From: Rufibacter sp. XAAS-G3-1
Lineage (GTDB): Bacteria > Bacteroidota > Bacteroidia > Cytophagales > Hymenobacteraceae
DNA length: 64,000 bases
Assembly (NCBI RefSeq): GCF_013623775.1
Contig: NZ_JABFAM010000011.1
Location: forward strand, 1-64,000
Reading direction: 5' to 3'
Under the pieces are notes generated by a model. That model searched no databases, was not told the DNA's origin, and worked only from the letters and a program-made list of their open reading frames with translations. Positions 63,824 to 64,000 of the stretch are shown in pieces. Position 1 is the first letter of the stretch, and each line of letters starts with the position of its first letter. The translations under genes and the position numbers were made by a program.

Positions 63824-64000
63824 TTAATAAAGCGTCCGGGATTTGATGGTGTCTGGGATCTGCTTCAGGTGCTTAATCACCGAACGGTCATACTTGGTAT
63901 CTACGTCCGTGATCACGTAGCCAATGGTTTCGTTCGTTTTCAGGTACTGGCCCAGAATGTTAATTTGGTTATCGGCGAGCGTGTTGTTGATTTTGGCCAG
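63824..64000 (-). CDS. serA: D-3-phosphoglycerate dehydrogenase, C-terminal ACT part (cut by window edge)
   Basis: Only the last 58 codons are in the window: LAKINNTLADNQINILGQYL, then KTNETIGYVITDVD, and DTIKSRTLY at the end. This is the C-terminal ACT (serine-binding) domain of SerA, including the NILGQYLKTNE and GYVITDVD signatures. SerA oxidises 3-phosphoglycerate in the first step of serine synthesis. Downstream on the same strand is the SerC-like gene, 436 bp away and separated by a family A repeat. Partial: the 5' end lies beyond the window. Confidence 0.9.
   Translation of the reverse strand: MAKINNTLADNQINILGQYLKTNETIGYVITDVDTKYDRSVIKHLKQIPDTIKSRTLY

Noticed and set aside
1-64000. 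tRNA, rRNA or tmRNA genes
   Set aside because: No cloverleaf-like sequence with a GGTTCGAATC-type T-arm, and no rRNA-like conserved blocks, were found on reading both strands.

Overview
The window looks like a chromosomal segment of a Bacteroidota bacterium of the Cytophagales, most like Hymenobacteraceae (Rufibacter/Pontibacter-type). The evidence is gene content: PorP/SprF and a type B gliding-motility C-terminal domain (type IX secretion), DUF4136 and OmpP1/FadL-like envelope proteins, a fused E1 alpha/beta 2-oxoacid dehydrogenase, the bacillithiol-linked protein YtxJ, and TAnnTTTG-type promoter boxes. The genus is inference. No rRNA, tRNA, CRISPR array, integrase or transposase was seen.

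Layout. 1-7.1 kb: small lipoprotein, GTPases Der and Era, ferrochelatase, LOG-family protein, ProRS. 7.3-9.9 kb: repetitive lipoprotein and OmpP1/FadL-like barrel. 10.2-16.2 kb: lpdA, sucB and sucA on the minus strand (2-oxoglutarate dehydrogenase). 17.3-28 kb: accessory-like. It holds a 538-residue exported protein and its 1186-residue paralogue, in which a catalytically dead phosphoesterase precedes a possible kinase-like domain and an Omp85-type barrel. Between them lies a diheme cytochrome c pseudogene split inside its first heme-cysteine codon by a 1998-bp phage-like fragment, then a Vsr endonuclease. 28-31 kb: small stress-type proteins, an MBL hydrolase and a PRC-barrel/SHOCT protein. 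31-36 kb: short peptide genes, an HNH-like protein, SIMPL and RNase D. 36-44 kb: manganese catalase, lipoprotein, STAS-like protein, saccharopine/alanine dehydrogenase-like enzyme, GcvP, DUF4136 lipoprotein. 45-50.2 kb: a tight operon of an ice-binding-domain T9SS substrate, PorP/SprF and an OmpA/PD40 lipoprotein. 50.7-64 kb: LipA, OsmC, YtxJ, small basic exported proteins, E1 dehydrogenase, M16 and M28 peptidases, IspF, LutB, a SerC-like aminotransferase and the end of SerA.

Several genes form one metabolic theme: LipA makes the lipoyl cofactor used by SucB (and by GcvH, the partner of GcvP), SucA-SucB-LpdA form the 2-oxoglutarate dehydrogenase complex, the fused E1 is a related dehydrogenase, and SerA/SerC feed serine and glycine that GcvP consumes.

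The most unusual non-coding signal is dense intergenic repeat DNA. Family C is a palindrome of about 38 bp (core GGCCTGTTTT..AAAACAGGCC) with more than 30 copies. Family A is a composite of several hairpins, often including C palindromes, with at least six copies. Family B is a MITE-like element with terminal inverted repeats, five copies in three size classes, two of them apparently inserted into C palindromes. C copies also lie between divergent genes and inside the suc operon, so they cannot all be ordinary terminators.
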